Of a stretch of DNA of 64,000 bases, positions 1 to 12,183 are shown one piece after another. The notes beneath the pieces are model-generated. The model did not search any database. It was not told where the DNA came from and was given only the letters and a program-made list of their open reading frames with translations. The number at the start of each line of letters is the position of its first letter. The first letter of the stretch is position 1. Both the position numbers and the translations under genes were made by a program. The DNA is from Saturnia japonica (taxonomy: Eukaryota > Arthropoda > Insecta > Lepidoptera > Saturniidae): positions 7,130,001-7,194,000 of the forward strand of contig CM065307.1 in NCBI GenBank assembly GCA_033032175.1. Reading direction: 5' to 3'.

Positions 1-178
1 TTACATAAAATAACATACCATCACGCCTGTATCCCCATCATACCCACAGTTCGCCGGGTACGTTTTTCATAGAACTTCGTAATAACTACATACATAGAAA
101 AAACCAATAACACTTTGCTCGACCTGGGAATCGAACACAGGACCTCGAGCATAGCAGTAGCGTGTTACGAGGCAATTG
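1..178 (-). repeat. SINE-like repeat, family T, cut by the window edge
   Basis: CCTGGGAATCGAACACAGGACC is a minus-strand B-box. TTCGCCGGGTACGTTTTT and ACACTTTGCTCGACCTGGG are shared with 42847-43072, which gives the family a second copy. Confidence 0.6.
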
Positions 179-589
179 TTGTTTGTAAAAAAAGAAAGTG
201 AATCTTGGTTAAATTGGTTAAATTATTTTTGTCTCGTAATTTTATTTACTCATATTATTTATTTAGCTTATCAACTGAGGAATTACTTATTATACTTCTC
301 GTTTAATTTTTATTTTATGTTACCTAAATGTATTATTGAAAATTCATATAGCCTATCAATTATTGATGATGACAAGCTTGCCGTGTACAAAATTTTATAA
401 GAATCGATCAAGCCGTTTTTAAATTAAATCCCGACATACAAATAGACAGACAGACAATTTTTTTTTTTAATGGCATATTTGTGATCAGTTTCTATCATAT
501 AGTATGCCTATCGGAAAATTTAGACAAAAAAATAACTGCACAGACAGATTAATATAAATAAACGGTATTTTAATAAAACACTAATATTT

Positions 590-870
590 AAATTTTTTGA
601 CTGTCTGTCTGTTTGTTCTAACCAATCTTGGAAATTGTTTAAATCAATTTTGACGGGACTTTTACTGGCAAATAGCTGATTTTATAAAGAGTATCTTAGG
701 CTACTGTTATTTTTGAAAAAGAATTAGGGTTACGCGCAAATAAAAATTAACTAGTCATCAAGAATCAAATACTACATAATTGTAGATTTAAAAAGACATA
801 CAAAAAAGTTAACACAAGCATATAAGTCTCTCTTTTAAGGATCACCCACAATAAGCATTTTTATCTCTAA
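590..870 (+). repeat. Interspersed repeat, family R
   Basis: TGTCTGTCTGTTTGTTCTAAC, AATACTACATAATTGTAGAT and AAGGATCACCCACAATAAGC are shared with 19030-19445 in the same order. Confidence 0.55.
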
Positions 871-1854
871 AATAACCGAGGGCGGAAGAGCATTATTATA
901 TGTTAACGTTTCTGTTTTAATTCTTTATCTTTGCTCTTAATATCTTAAGTTCATGTACATTCGAACTGCAAAGTTAATTGTCAAATGTACTCATTGATAT
1001 ATTGTTAATATTATTTTACCCGAATTTTAAGTCATTATACAGGTAATGTAGAAATATTTACCCTCTATGAGATATGGGTTTTTACATTACTTTTTGCTGA
1101 TAGGTTTTTTTTAGTCTATTCATATTTAAACCATACATTGACTCATTGTTTACCCTATTTTGCTTGTATGTTGTATATATTATGTTTTTTCGAAAAGTGT
1201 TATCTATTTTTTAAACGGGTTTTGAGATAACTTTTCCAAACTTTTGTGATACGAGAAACCAATTGATATATTCATATCTACAAGGAAAATGGCTTATAAA
1301 ATCAGGTAACCTTTACGAGTAGGTGAGTTTTGTATTGTAGATAACCTTTTACAGCGTCGTACTTGGAAGTAACAACGATATTCAAGTGTTTGATATTCAA
1401 ATCTTTACTATTTAGAACATATAATAAAAACTTTGTCAATATTAACGATGTTACTCGTATACAAACACTATAATCAAGTGTAGCACAAACATTACGTAGG
1501 AGTGCAGTATAGGGAAATATTTTATTTATTATATAAAATAATAAATTATGATATTTATATTCAAACTAGATGTGCCCGCGGCTCCTCTTACGTGATCTAC
1601 AGAAATCGTCGGTACTGAGATGACAACGCTTCCACTCACGACTCGCGCGGTGATCGACCGGCCTCGCCTTTTATTTTATAAATAAAAACGCTTATTATTT
1701 TTTTTAAATAAAAGTAGCCTAAGTTACTCATTTAGTATCCGTACTATTGACCTGCACCCTATTGGCTGGGCGCGATAACAACACATGTGTTATGTTTACC
1801 GCACACACTTTCCGACTAGCTTAGATAAATTCTCACTTCTAACGTGAAAGGGTA

Positions 1855-1942
1855 TAAGTCCGGTGAAGCTGTAAAAGCCATCAGCGGCTCTGTTTTTGGA
1901 TGGGACCCCTAAGGCTAACAGTATAGTCGGTCAGAAAAAAAA
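1855..1942 (+). repeat. PolyA-ended repeat, family G (GTCCGGTGAAGCTG)
   Basis: AGTCCGGTGAAGCTGTAAAAG ... CCTAAGGCTAACAGTATAGT then an A-rich end. The family core contains a GCCGC/GCGGC mini-hairpin. Five copies in the window share the 3' end and differ in their 5' limit, as expected of 5'-truncated retroposed copies. Confidence 0.65.
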
Positions 1943-2639
1943 ATTGAAAGGATAGCATTCTCGCTCGAGCTATCGGATTGTGAAGACCTCAATTACTAAG
2001 TCGACTACAATTAACGCTGTTCCTGAGTGACGTCACGCTGTCTATCCCGTCTTGGCTACGTATATCATAGTATAGTAATTAATCAGACGTACCAAAATGC
2101 TGATCAGAACTAACCAGCTTTTGGGGATTATTTCGTCATCAACGTAATGTGTACATTAGATCTTTTCTTTATATTGTCATGGACAAAAATAGTCCCAAAA
2201 AAATTAGTTCAAATGTTATCCGAAAACTGTTACAAAGGTTTTTCCCAAACATTTATTTTATTCTATGTAGGGATGATATTATAGAATCTTTTAAATTATA
2301 TGTTCGCTCAGCGTGAAGAACCGCTCGTCAGCGATTTGATAAAATCTAGGCTCGGTCGGGGTTTTTTATTGATTTCACATGCAATATCGCCGGTCGTTGA
2401 ATTCTACCATAATGTGACATCTTATTAGATTCCAGCGATTTTCGCTTCAAACACATCGTGTATATTATAATATGGCGTAAATTTTTGGTTATTATTTGTA
2501 TTTACTTATAGTAAAGTCAAAATAATAGTGTTTTTACTAGGAACAGATGAATGTGTTCCGTACATTTTTACGTTAATAAACGTGGCTCAGAACACTTATG
2601 TTTAATTCTGTATGAAATATTTTATTTTAATGATTAATT

Positions 2640-2830
2640 ATTGGAAAGAAGTTCTTTATCGCGGGACGAGAGCTAAAATGAAAAAAGTGTCCGACCCGAC
2701 CGACTCTAAAAAGAAACAAACATAGATTTTCAAGATTATAATCGTCGTGGAAATGGCCTAGCTGTGTTATGACCAGATTTGTACGCACTGTTGTACGAGT
2801 ACGAGTGCTCGAGTCCTACTTTGTACCTAC
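2640..2830 (+). repeat. SINE-like repeat related to the inverted pair at 49.8 kb
   Basis: CTTTATCGCGGGACGAGAGC, CTGTGTTATGACCAGATTTG and TACGCACTGTTGTACGAGTA match 49722-49880 in order. It has only one arm, so no fold-back here. Confidence 0.6.
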
Positions 2831-3239
2831 CGGGTGTTCCACACCTATCGATTTTTTTTATTAATAAATGTCAATCGTGATGTCTCTATATAAAACTGAT
2901 CATAGTGTTTATTTATCAAGTAAATGATGGGATAACACATATGCCAGTGGACCAGTGAAAATAAAATTATGAAAGCCCTTAATTATTTTAGAAGTAAAAT
3001 ATATAACGAAATGTTTATTATTAGTAAATAAAGGATTTATTATTGATATGTCACATTTAAAATCTACATGAAAGCTTTGAGAAGTTCAATAAAATATAAT
3101 TGTTAATAAGATGTAATCAGACATAGCTTTTGTTTACCTAAATATTCCCTAAAAAACATAACACTTTAAAGAATAGATAATAAGAAACTATTAACGTTTG
3201 TGCGTGAATAAATTTACAATCAAAGCTAGGAAAATTTCA

Positions 3240-3460
3240 TTAGGTCGTCAACACACGAGTTCGCAGACGACTGCATCCAAAATGGCGGGCGCGATCAATG
3301 GTTGTCATAGTAACGCGTGGCGGCCGCTCAGCTGTCCTGAAACACGCTGAAACCTTATTGCAACTAAAACAGAAAGAGATGTCTATCCCATTTGCCAATA
3401 ATATGGCTTGGATGAAAGAGAGAAATCGCGCGTCGGGAGGGTAAAAAGGAGACGAAATAA
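3240..3460. promoter_or_regulatory. Candidate CpG-rich regulatory region
   Basis: A short GC- and CpG-rich island in AT-rich DNA with CCAAAATGGCGGG (3277-3289, YY1-like), the near-palindrome GTTGTCATAGTAAC (3301-3314, resembles an RFX X-box) and GCGGCCGC (3320-3327). No repeat homology within the window. Could be a promoter for an upstream PPP2R3 exon or another gene; purely inferred. Confidence 0.3.
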
Positions 3461-3671
3461 GGATAATGAAATTGGAATTTAAAGTACATTGTACCTACAT
3501 ATTCATCATTACTTTTTTTAACTGTAGATACCATGATATTATTATACTTGTAGTAAGTAGGTACTTATAGTATTATAGGTACTACATATAGGATTTCATA
3601 ACTGGGTATAGTCAGTGTAGACAATTTATGAAAAATGTAAGGTTATTTCTTCTTTATTACATTTATTTTTA

Positions 3672-3790
3672 GGATTGTGGCTCAGTGATAGCGTATTCAG
3701 ACACCGCGTTAATTGACGCGGGTTCAAATTCTACAAAGAGACTGATCTTTCATTGAAGGAAATCCTCGTGATTACACCATAACAGTAGTC
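3672..3790 (+). repeat. tRNA-derived SINE, family S, truncated
   Basis: GATTGTGGCTCAGTGATAGCG (A-box side) and GCGGGTTCAAATTCTAC (B-box side), followed by CTTTCATTGAAGGAAATC as in other family S copies; the distal half is missing. Confidence 0.6.
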
Positions 3791-4851
3791 TCTCTCACAG
3801 TGTACAAAAAATATTTATAAGTTTAATTACCTATTGAACATGTAATATGTTCCATTTTTAAACAATACCACCAAACTAATTCCCATAGGAATATTCCTAT
3901 ATTCAACAAAAATAAGGGCGAAGTAAGTTTTAGGTACTTGGATATCAAAACTATTAGCAGAAGCCGTAGATCTAAACGTATCGTACACTCAAGGGAGAAA
4001 TTCTCATTCGTTCGGTGGTTTCCTCAAGAGAGGATTATATATAGGATATATTTTCTTTAATCCTTTGTAAGAGAAGCCCTACATTTCAGCTCTTTTATTC
4101 CGACAGGGTTATCTAAAATTAATTCAGCTTTTTTTGAAGCGAAATTTAAGGTCACATGAGTCTGGCGATCGTGTGAGATACACATACATACATAGTATGT
4201 CGTAAGTCTGAACCTTCTATATATTTCTACATGTAATTTAACGTAATAAAAACAAGTTTTAACATCAATGCAAGTTGTATTTGCATTACTTCTAGGAGTT
4301 TCAATACCAAGAAAATTACCTCCTTTACTTAGTGTTATTATAATTTGACTAATTTCCTGGCGTTTTCTAATATTCTATACTCCAATTGGCTTTTAACTGT
4401 GACATATCGCCCACATAATCATCATAAGTACTGGACCTAATCCCTGGCCCTTTGTTAAAGTAGGGTGAGATTGTTTTTCGGCGCCGCGCCCTTTACTTGA
4501 ACTTATTATATTTTTTGACCCCTCAGCTCCCTTTGATGGCGGATTCGCCAATTTCATGTATATTTATGTGATGTAAGGGAGCTAAAGTGTAAAAAAATCT
4601 AATAATAATCAACACTTACTTATATATTATTATTTAAATGTATTTTTTTGTATGAAATTTTCATTCGGATTTTGGCAGCCCTTGCCACTTTGTACCTAGA
4701 CGACTGCTCCTTTCGCTCTGCCCCAGAGCCGGCATTGATCATCATAAAAGAAAAGACTAAATATCAAATAATGTGATATTTGATAAGGCGCTACTTTCAA
4801 GTTACCGTTTAAAAATTATTATAAATTGAAAGTGCATTTCTGTTGATCGAC

Positions 4852-4930
4852 AAGTCCGGTGAAGCTGTAAAAGCCGCAGCGGCTTCAGGGCCCATAAGAC
4901 TAACAGTATAGTAAGATCTAAAAAAAATGT
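4852..4930 (+). repeat. PolyA-ended repeat, family G
   Basis: AAGTCCGGTGAAGCTGTAAA, AGCCGCAGCGGCTTC and AAGACTAACAGTATAGTAAG, then a run of A. Confidence 0.65.
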
Positions 4931-6919
4931 TGAACGACGTTTCGTATTTTAAACTCCCTAATACATATCAGAACGTAAGAGTTTGGTTCATTCGTCTCGA
5001 CCTGGTTGTCTAAACGTGTCGAGGATATGAACTGTGTGTCAATGGTTGAAAAATTGTAAACACACCTTTTAGCAACTAACGCATTTTTAAAATTAATCTA
5101 TTCATTACCAGCAACCGCCGGCGACTTCTTTGGCTGTAAATACAATATTAAAAATAAGAATAAAAAACAGTCTGTAATAATCTGGAATAATTAAATTAAT
5201 ATTCATATAAGTAAAATAATTTTCAAAATATGATCAGTAAATCCGGAGATTACCTCCTACAAGAATATTGCATACTTTCATTAATGTTTTCTTATCACAT
5301 AAAATACCTATTGTTATAACTATAAACCAGTGTTTCTTATTAAAGTAACTTACATAGAATTTATTAAACTGTAACATAACCCAACAATTATAACTGAAAT
5401 GTTTGTTTATAATCTTGTGAGATTAAATTACTTTTATAATACATTTTAGATTTTCTTAAAATTGATATGAACCTTAGAAATAATGCTATATATAACCAGT
5501 TCATGAACCCAAACCGTGATTAATTTACACTTTACGAGATGCTAATCATATTACAATTTAAATGGCAGAATTCAATATGGTTCACTAATCAGATTTCTTT
5601 ATTACATGCTAGTTAGGTTTATTTTGTGGCCTCATGATTTTCCTCATTTCTCTTTATATGTATTAAAACTGGCAAGATTTCCCACAGCAACCATATGTAA
5701 CAATATTATTGTATTTCTTATACATATGGCATTTAGGTGTGTATATTATGGTTCATAAGGAACTGATTGAAGGAAAATTGTCCGTGTATTGTTGAAATAA
5801 ATTGTTTAGCCTATTTTATTCGATTTTACCAATATTCTGTTATGGTTAAAATTAACGATAAATCCTTATCTCTGACAGAATGTTATTAAATTTGAAGGAA
5901 TTTATAAATAAGAATTTTATCAAACATGTTTTATACTAGCGATGTACACGCGGCTCCGCACGCGTTTGTTATCAAGTAGTTAGATATTTACATCTCGTAA
6001 TTTGTCAATAATTGAGATGAAAACTATCCTATCTTTTAAACCGTACCAAATTACAGATAGTTACGAAATTTGATCATAATCAGTTCAGTAGTTTCGGAGT
6101 TTATCCCGAACATTTACATTGTGAAACGAGATTTTTATTTATATAAGACTAGTATGATGTAACCAAAGAGATAAAATATGAAAATATGTTTCAATGTTTT
6201 CCCACATTGTTATTCCTATATTAGGTCCTTTAAAAGAGGCGTGAAGGAACATATCATCAAGCCTGGCATCACACTGACTAGTGATGAATGACCGATGAAA
6301 TCTATCACCGACAGTCACCATTATTTTTGGACTGTACCGTACGTATCAGCAGGTCCTTTACAGTAATTTTGCCGAGCTTAGTATATGAGATATGTTTCTG
6401 TAGAAAATAATCAACTGAAAAAAAATAATAATTATAACACGGCTTACTTTTACAGTATTTTTATTATTTATAAGATGGGAAACAGGAACAGGAAACAGGG
6501 ATAATAGAGGTGTAACATAATATAAATCATCGTGATAAATGAATATATCTTAATTCAATAATCTAAGATAAAACATCATGTGTCACATAAATTAAAATAA
6601 GATTGTTTCTACAAAATATACTACGTCGTGTGCATTAGTTTAAGCCGAGGCAAGTTAATAAGCTTAAGAATTGTTTTTCAGAGCGAAAAAAGAATCCTCA
6701 CAAGAGCAGTGTGTTTACACAGTTCTACGTGTTTTTATAAAACACTTCGTAAAAAATATATTCAGTATAATAAAGTAGACTAAATAAGGAACTGAAAGTG
6801 ATTAAATTTAAATAATTGAAAATAAAAGTGACAAATCCTTTTATTTTTGGATAGTTGTTTAGCATTTTTTTAAATACTTTATAGGCTTAGCGTTTGACCA
6901 AATCTCATTTAATGTTAAA

Positions 6920-7145
6920 TGACGAGGTGTCCTAATATGTTAGTAACATGGCTACATTTTCATGCGAACTGGCTCTCAAGTCCAGATGTTTAAAGGGATG
7001 CTAGGTAGCTAACCAAACGGGTATTGAAATATGCTCTGCCTTTATGCTATAGTTTTATAACGATGCTTTCCTTCACCGAAAGCTAAACCTACATCGATGG
7101 GTGCAGTATCCGAACGCGCGACTAAAGAGTCATCGTAGCCTTATT
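6920..7145 (-). repeat. tRNA-derived SINE, family S, minus strand
   Basis: The reverse complement carries the diverged B-box CGTTCGGATACTGCACC, then TTTAGCTTTCGGTGAAGGAA and the end GGACTTGAGAGCCAGTTCG shared with the copies at 48.9 and 51.2 kb. Confidence 0.6.
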
Positions 7146-8639
7146 TTTTGTATGAAGTAGCAAACAGGCATGCAGTACACTTTGTTTTATGTGGTGACTG
7201 TAACTTAAAGCTTTTTATAACCAACGTCAAAAGAACCGCAGTTTAATGAGAATTTCGCTTCTCCCATTTTCATTTAAAAAAACTGACGAAAAGGCTTCGG
7301 CTAAATCCTGTCTAGGTGAGTGTATTTCATTAAGTTTGTTAAATAATTCTTAACCATTTATATTAGCACCCTCCAGGTTAAGTACGAAGGTGCTCCGACC
7401 TTTTTCTCGTTAATTTATATTTTACGAAATTAGGAAAATGTTTACTTAAAGTTATAAATAAGGATGAAATCTCTTTTAAGGATTAAAATTATTTTTGTAA
7501 ATATTCCACGTTTTGGCGAGATTTTGATCTGTCATGTGTTAGTTATTACTTTCATTAATAAACTTAAGTTATTTGATGCTATCTTATTTCTATGGATATC
7601 TCTAACAAGGAGCCACCGTCTTGTTAGAGTGTTCTTTGAACTTTAATGATTAGAAACATATTGACGTTGCCACTAAAATAAAAAGAAGATATTCCACGAA
7701 GTTCTATATTTACTGTGGTAACTTGCAGAATCAATTTTAGGAACAACCTCTGCGGTTTGCAATATATATATATATACTATGTACGGTTTTTCTACAAAAA
7801 CTAGTGAATATTTCATTTCAGTTAAAGAGTTTAGATGTATACCCGTACTGTGGTATAGAAAAGCCCATAAAGTTTAATAACTGTTTAAAGTACCTAATAT
7901 CTATAGAACAAATACATAATTCAATTTACTCTCCGTAGGTTTTCACACTACGGCCCAGTGAAGATTTATTCCATAATTTTATTTTTATTTTTTTATCTAC
8001 ATTATTAGTAATAGTAACATTGTGGACAAAGTAAGGACAACGTAAAAGTGATGTTTTAGGGAAAACTCATTAAAACGTTCAACAATGGACTTGCTATAAA
8101 ATTCGTCAGGTTTATGTCTTTGTTTTATTACCTAGAAATTGAACCTAGCCGTTAAGTTTAAAGAGGATGGTATTGGGACAGTGTTAAACTTTTTATTACT
8201 TTTAGAATTGACCATGTATATTCATTAGTTTCGTACACAATATAGGCGATAATTGCTTCTTTTTCTATGTGTTATACTAACTAGCTGACCCGACTGAATA
8301 TTTCGCACATTATAGAATGTAAAGAATCTAACTGTAATGTTATTTAAACAGATAATAGAAGGTGTCTTGAATGTATTATCATCAAGCAATGGCAATCCTA
8401 ATCAAAAATATTTTAATAATTTTAAACTATTTGGCTCGTGAACTATTCGGATCGTGAGCTGTAAAATGATAATGAAATCATTATTCATTTTTATGAAGAA
8501 TTAACTAATTAATTAGATATATGTTGCCAGGAAAAACACCTTTAATGTTAAACTATTTGTAAGTTTTATCAATAATGATATTGAAATGATAAAATTTAAT
8601 GAAGAATTAACGGAGATATGGGATCGTTCTGCTCTCGTA

Positions 8640-8830
8640 TGGCGGTCGCCCGCGCCCACCGGATATTTTAAAGACAAACATGCTCATTGTGGGTGAGCCT
8701 TAGTAGATCGACGTATGTCGTCTCTGACTTTTTTGTAGGTCTTCAAGATTTAGTTTCAATTATGTAGTAATTACATTAATTTAAAATATCTCGTATGGTT
8801 TACTCTGCGTAAGTCATTTAACTGTACCAA
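8640..8830 (-). repeat. Interspersed repeat, family R, minus strand
   Basis: The reverse complement shows TTACGCAGAGTAAACCATAC, ACTACATAATTGAAACTAA and AAGGCTCACCCACAATGAGC in family order. Confidence 0.55.
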
Positions 8831-10439
8831 AAGAGTATTTTTATTAGCGTACCATTATCGTCACAGCTTATTTTATATGTTACTTTATATAACAAAATAT
8901 ATTCTGTTACTTAGCCAGATAACATAGCTATAAATTAAAAAGAAAACCATGTGAAAAGAAAAAAATGGTTTTCACGTGAAAAGAACATAAACGGAAAGAC
9001 AGACAAAGGCGTTGAGTTTTATAATATGTATGAAGATGATAGAAATAATATATAGAAGTAGACGAATAGTAATAAAAGTATGGATGAATTGTGTAAGGAA
9101 AAGCGTAAATACTGAGATGATAATTGATAGGAGAGAGTGGAAGATGAAAAGATGTTATGCTGACCCTACTTGTTGAGATGAAGACAAACATATATTTCTT
9201 TCTTTATGCCCAATAAAGATAGATTAGGCAGCATTTCTGGCAATTATGTAGTTTCTAAATAATCAGAACTTACTAGGATATCTCTTCAAACTCTTTTATC
9301 TTAAAATATTTTCTACTGTTTCAAGTTGATAATCAAACTCATTCGGTGTCTCAAAACAACCGCGCCTGTAATTTATCTTCTAAGTTTAGCGTGTTACCAC
9401 AGCTACGGCCCAATCATTATTCTATGCAAAATCAAATCATTGATAAAACATACCATTACATTGCATGTTACTTATTCGTATGAAGGTACGATTATTTAGT
9501 TTAGTTTAATTAATTAAAATTGTTCTTGTTTTAGCTCGGTCAGAATATCAGCGCTGCAGTGCTTGCACTTGTATGCTTGCAGCATTATGCTGAGAGAGTG
9601 ACCAATTCGACCCCATACAACATTTCATTTATTATATAATTTTTTTTGTTTTATTTTTCATTTAAACATTTGTATTTGTTGTGTGATGTTACATATTTTC
9701 AAATAAATGCTTTTTCTTTCTTTCTTCCTTTTCTTTCATTTGACTAGTTATTAGGCAAGCTTATTTTATTTAACACTATTAACAAACCAACAATAAAAAG
9801 CCTGCAGTAGAAAGATGCTACAAATTCCAATTGTATTTTGAAGCAAAAAGTGTACTTCGTGAACATATTTTAACAAAATATACAAGCGGTACCGAATCTG
9901 TATCTTTTTCTTATGCGTGTTTTGTTTCGTACAATGGGTTGTTTTCTGAGGAATTGCTCTGCATGATGCAAACGGCTACCTTCCACCAACGCATCGTTCT
10001 CCATCGACAGGAATTTCATAGATGAAAAATCTGTGGAAATCAGGATTGGCATGATCTAATCGCTTTTATTTAAAAAGTATAGGTTCATAGCTTAATGTAA
10101 AAAAGTATTGTAATGTCGTCAATTTGTGATTCTGCGCTCAGTTACTGTCTGATAACGAGTGGTAAGACCCATTTTTGTTACCTTAATCTTTAGTATGACC
10201 CTGACAATGATAGCAAAAACAATGAACATAAAATCACCACACATTAAGCCCATTTAGTACATTATAGTAGTAAATAGATTATAGATAATTATTTATAGTG
10301 TTAAATAAATTAGATAACATATTTTTTATCGGTGGAACATTTGCCTTTTTTTTGACCTCTTGATATGACACAACTCCCACTTTATCCTTCACTTAATGGA
10401 AAAAGCTTCGTTTAGATCTTCCTGTTTCTCGCTTTTCTT

Positions 10440-10775
10440 CAATTTTGTCCTTCTAAAATTATTGTTTTAAAGAACTTGTCGTGCTGTATCAAGTTTCCAA
10501 TCATCTTTCCTCTTCTGTTACCTATATTTCTCAACAACTGTTTTTCCTTTGTAAACCATTATTAACATTTCCTTATTTGTATGTAATCCTTCATGTCCAA
10601 CTGATGTTCTCTGCATCTTCCTTCAACGCCACATCTTAAACGATGCCAACATTTCTCTGATACTTTAGTTTAAAGTCCATGTTTCGCAGCCCTACAATTC
10701 TATACTCCAGATGTAGGTTTTAATGAGCTGTTTTCTAATCTTGGTTTTAATTTTAAATTTAAACGGGTATTTCTT
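10440..10775 (-). mobile_element. Decayed RT C-terminal region (GCETWTL motif)
   Basis: Minus-strand translation, in shifting frames, shows RKQLIKTYIWS, GCETWTLN, MWR..RKMQRTSVGH and KRKDDWKLDTARQVL. These correspond to the YGCETWTL...RMQRISW...RRGKMIGHLIRHD region of RTE-like retrotransposons. Several stops and frameshifts; a pseudogenised copy. Confidence 0.7.
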
Positions 10776-11569
10776 TCGGTTATGTCACATCATTTTATCT
10801 TTGGGTACTATGCTACATAAGTTTATTAACCATTTAATACCATTTTATCTATCGTAAAGCCAATATTTAGCCATTTCTGCTAAAACTTTATTTACCAGTA
10901 CGTAATTAGAGGGCAGGTCATGCTTATTGCTTACAGTTGGATCCGTCAATTTTTTACAGTTCAGCGGAGTTGACTCACACGCATGTACGCGGTCATCAAT
11001 AGAACCGTGATGCCTACGTACAGTTCGCAATGGATTCCCTCGATCTATATTTATAATACTGTTTAAATGAGGGGCGATGTGGGCACAAGCGGGAAGGGGG
11101 GGGGGGCAGAGTCGCGCGCCACCACGTGGTATTAATAGGCGCACGCGCATGTCCGCGAGCAACCGCGCACTCGTACCTAACCAAATTGGGAGACGGGAAT
11201 GGTCGAGATTTGGATACAATCGTTATTATCTATGGATATAGCTTTCAAGTGGTTTAATTTGTATTCCAGCGGGCACTGTACCCCACTTCAAAGCGCTTAC
11301 CGTAGCTACAGATTATCATTACAGTTAATTTATGATAGATCGTTGAACCGAGGATAAGTAGAACCTTATAAGATAGTTTACATTCGCGAAAGAACAACTT
11401 CCAGCCATTTAATATCTTACCTTTGCCCTACCAATAAATCCTTGACAATGTAATGTTCGCAATAACCTAAATTTTGTAGATTTTGTAAATAAGCGGCAGT
11501 GTTAATATCTATCAGAAATAAACACAAATTAGTCATCCCCTGTTTTAGAAATAGTAATACCAAAAAAGG

Positions 11570-11700
11570 TTCTATAATAAGATCTCTATACCAATTAGCC
11601 GGATAATAAGTTATAGATCCATGTCAAGCTGGTTTTACTGTTTTAAGGTACTGTTTCAGATTTAATATTGGGTGGATCATTACGTAAACTACTTGGTTTA
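11570..11700 (+). repeat. Interspersed repeat, family P (CATGTCAAGCNGGTTT)
   Basis: GTTCTATAATAAGATC, GATCCATGTCAAGCTGGTTTT and GGGTGGATCATTACGTAAAC parallel 42100-42215; a third copy is at 41600-41760. Confidence 0.5.
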
Positions 11701-11865
11701 CATACATTCGTCTACATTATAAAATTTAATTGAACACAATATAATGAACTGTAATTTGCATGATAAACGTGGATTTAAACCAATTTTAATTTAAACTAAC
11801 TTTGCCCTCAGTTTTACCCGTGTAAATTTATTCGACCCGGTATCTTTGTTCTAATTTCCTGTACT

Positions 11866-11962
11866 TACCTACAGCTTGCTACATCGCTTGACGTTCATGC
11901 TTACTGCTCCACTCCTTAGGGTCGTGGCGTGAAGTATATAGCCTCTGGAATCTTCCTCAATC
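11866..11962 (+). repeat. Interspersed repeat (CTACAGCTTGC...CTTGACGTT)
   Basis: GTACTTACCTACAGCTTGCTA, CATCGCTTGACGTTCATGCT and CTGCTCCACTCCTTAG match 41100-41165 (+) and, reversed, 25495-25565. Confidence 0.6.
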
Positions 11963-11999
11963 AAAACGCTATAAAATGCAAAATGAATTTTTCACATGT

Positions 12000-12183
12000 G
12001 ACTAGTTAGTTCCAGTGATTAGCGCGTTGAAACATACAAACGAACTATCCGTTGAGCTTTATAATATTAAAATTATTCATTAAAAATGTTGGTCCTTTCA
12101 CATAATCTATACATTAGTCTACGTCTCCAGTTCACAAAACGCGTCTCGACTTTGCCAATATCTGGTAAGTGTTCTAATATAAA
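12000..12183 (+). repeat. 195-bp dispersed duplication, copy 1, with short presequence-like ORF
   Basis: About 93% identical to 13988-14170, about 2 kb apart. It begins with a repeat head (AGTTCCAGTGATTAGCGCGT) found widely in this window, then an ATG at 12086. The frame reads MLVLSHNLYISLRLQFTKRV STLPIS with no acidic residue and ends at a good splice donor, CTG|gtaagt. In copy 1 the frame stays open to 12319 (77 codons). Function unknown. Confidence 0.6.

Noticed and set aside
10845..11219. 124-codon minus-strand open frame in a GC-rich patch
   Set aside because: No recognisable motif, includes poly-G translated as Pro, and lies beside RT relics. Open by base composition.
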